From assembly GCA_001603685.1 (NCBI GenBank), contig LUZO01000048.1:1-33373 (forward strand): a stretch of 33,373 nt of DNA. The letters run 5' to 3'. The notes beneath the pieces were generated by a model. It had not been told where the DNA came from. It searched no databases and saw nothing but the letters and a program-made list of their open reading frames with translations. Positions 33,085 through 33,373 of the stretch are shown in pieces. The DNA comes from Bacteroidales bacterium Bact_23 (lineage in GTDB: Bacteria > Bacteroidota > Bacteroidia > Bacteroidales > Lentimicrobiaceae). The translations under genes and the position numbers were made by a program. Each line of letters opens with the position of its first letter. The stretch's first letter is position 1.

Positions 33085-33373
33085 ATCTGCTGGCTCGTCC
33101 GCTTCCGCCAAATAAAATTCCGGCGCCCAGTACAAAGCCGAAATCGTACCATCCACCGTTGTTGTTTACGGCATAAAGAGCAATGGAGTCGCTGATCAGG
33201 CTTCCGAAAAAGGATACCGGTGCAATAAAGCCGTGCCACAAGCCGCCGATAAATCCATAAGGCTTTCCGGTAAGGCACTCCCTGACCGGACTCACCTGCG
33301 CACAGGCTGAAAGCAAAAGTGAAACAAGTAAAATAAACGCCGTAGTTTTCAGCGTCTTTTTATCAAGATATTT
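33083..33373 (-). CDS. Small lipoprotein of unknown function, 5' end beyond window
   Basis: Only the 3' part is present; the frame stays open to the right edge, so the start codon is outside. The visible 96 codons encode a basic leader (DKKTLKTTAF), a hydrophobic stretch and lipobox LLSAC, so a lipoprotein is predicted. The mature part is about 72 residues with GFIGGLWHGFIAPVSFFGSL, then the NNNGGWYDFGFVLG segment and a Gly-rich tail. I recall similar short lipoproteins in many bacteria but no named family. Two Trp-containing Gly-rich motifs suggest insertion in or contact with a membrane. It converges on the DUF4175 gene. Confidence 0.75.
   Translation of the reverse strand, partial: KYLDKKTLKTTAFILLVSLLLSACAQVSPVRECLTGKPYGFIGGLWHGFIAPVSFFGSLISDSIALYAVNNNGGWYDFGFVLGAGILFGGSGRASR

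Overview
The window looks like a chromosomal segment from a member of the Bacteroidota, probably Bacteroidales/Marinilabiliales-like. Three signals agree. (1) The gene families: DUF4837, DUF4153, DUF4175, DUF2147, short Bacteroidota-type TonB proteins, and an MBOAT gene with paired SGNH hydrolases. (2) Promoters built on the Bacteroidota -7 element TAnnTTTG, found just upstream of most transcription units. (3) No consistent Shine-Dalgarno sequences. Twenty-six protein genes (one cut by the right edge) and one tRNA gene are supported. I see no CRISPR array, transposase, phage gene or rRNA; this is mostly core chromosome.

Layout. 1-5.1 kb: a secreted alpha/beta hydrolase, a minus-strand TonB, then an operon of an ECF sigma factor, an unusual membrane protein joining an N-terminal anti-sigma zinc finger to a C-terminal TonB domain, and a DUF4153 membrane protein. 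5.2-11.8 kb: envelope genes, namely a three-LysM MltD-type lytic transglycosylase, a DUF4837 lipoprotein, a TetR regulator with a clear operator, a DUF2147 protein and an MltF-type lytic transglycosylase preceded by a long non-coding stretch rich in inverted repeats. 11.9-15.1 kb: an NAD-dependent epimerase/dehydratase, tyrS and purN. 15.2-18.3 kb: a minus-strand acyl-CoA dehydrogenase-etfB-etfA unit ending in a strong terminator. 18.6-22.5 kb: mntP, glnS, tRNA-Gln(CUG) and a secreted DUF2891 protein. 22.5-27 kb: a tightly overlapping minus-strand operon of two SGNH hydrolases and an MBOAT acyltransferase, which is a candidate glycan O-acetylation machine. 27.1-33.4 kb: gltX with a ProX/YbaK-type prolyl-tRNA deacylase, a 1116-residue DUF4175 protein and the end of a small lipoprotein.

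How the genes work together. Translation fidelity is over-represented: TyrRS, GlnRS with a tRNA-Gln next to it, GluRS and a mischarged-tRNA deacylase. Having both GluRS and GlnRS implies direct charging of tRNA-Gln. Envelope upkeep is the second theme: two lytic transglycosylases of different classes, lipoproteins, two TonB-domain proteins and the acetylation operon. EtfAB would accept electrons from the acyl-CoA dehydrogenase, pointing to fatty-acid or short-chain acyl-CoA oxidation, or the reverse reaction.

The most unusual item is the sigma / zinc-finger-TonB fusion / DUF4153 operon beside a divergent TonB paralogue. If the fusion works as drawn, one protein could both contact a TonB-dependent outer-membrane receptor and hold the sigma factor. 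Several start codons were moved downstream of the longest reading frame because a promoter element, signal peptide or family length requires it; these choices are stated per gene.
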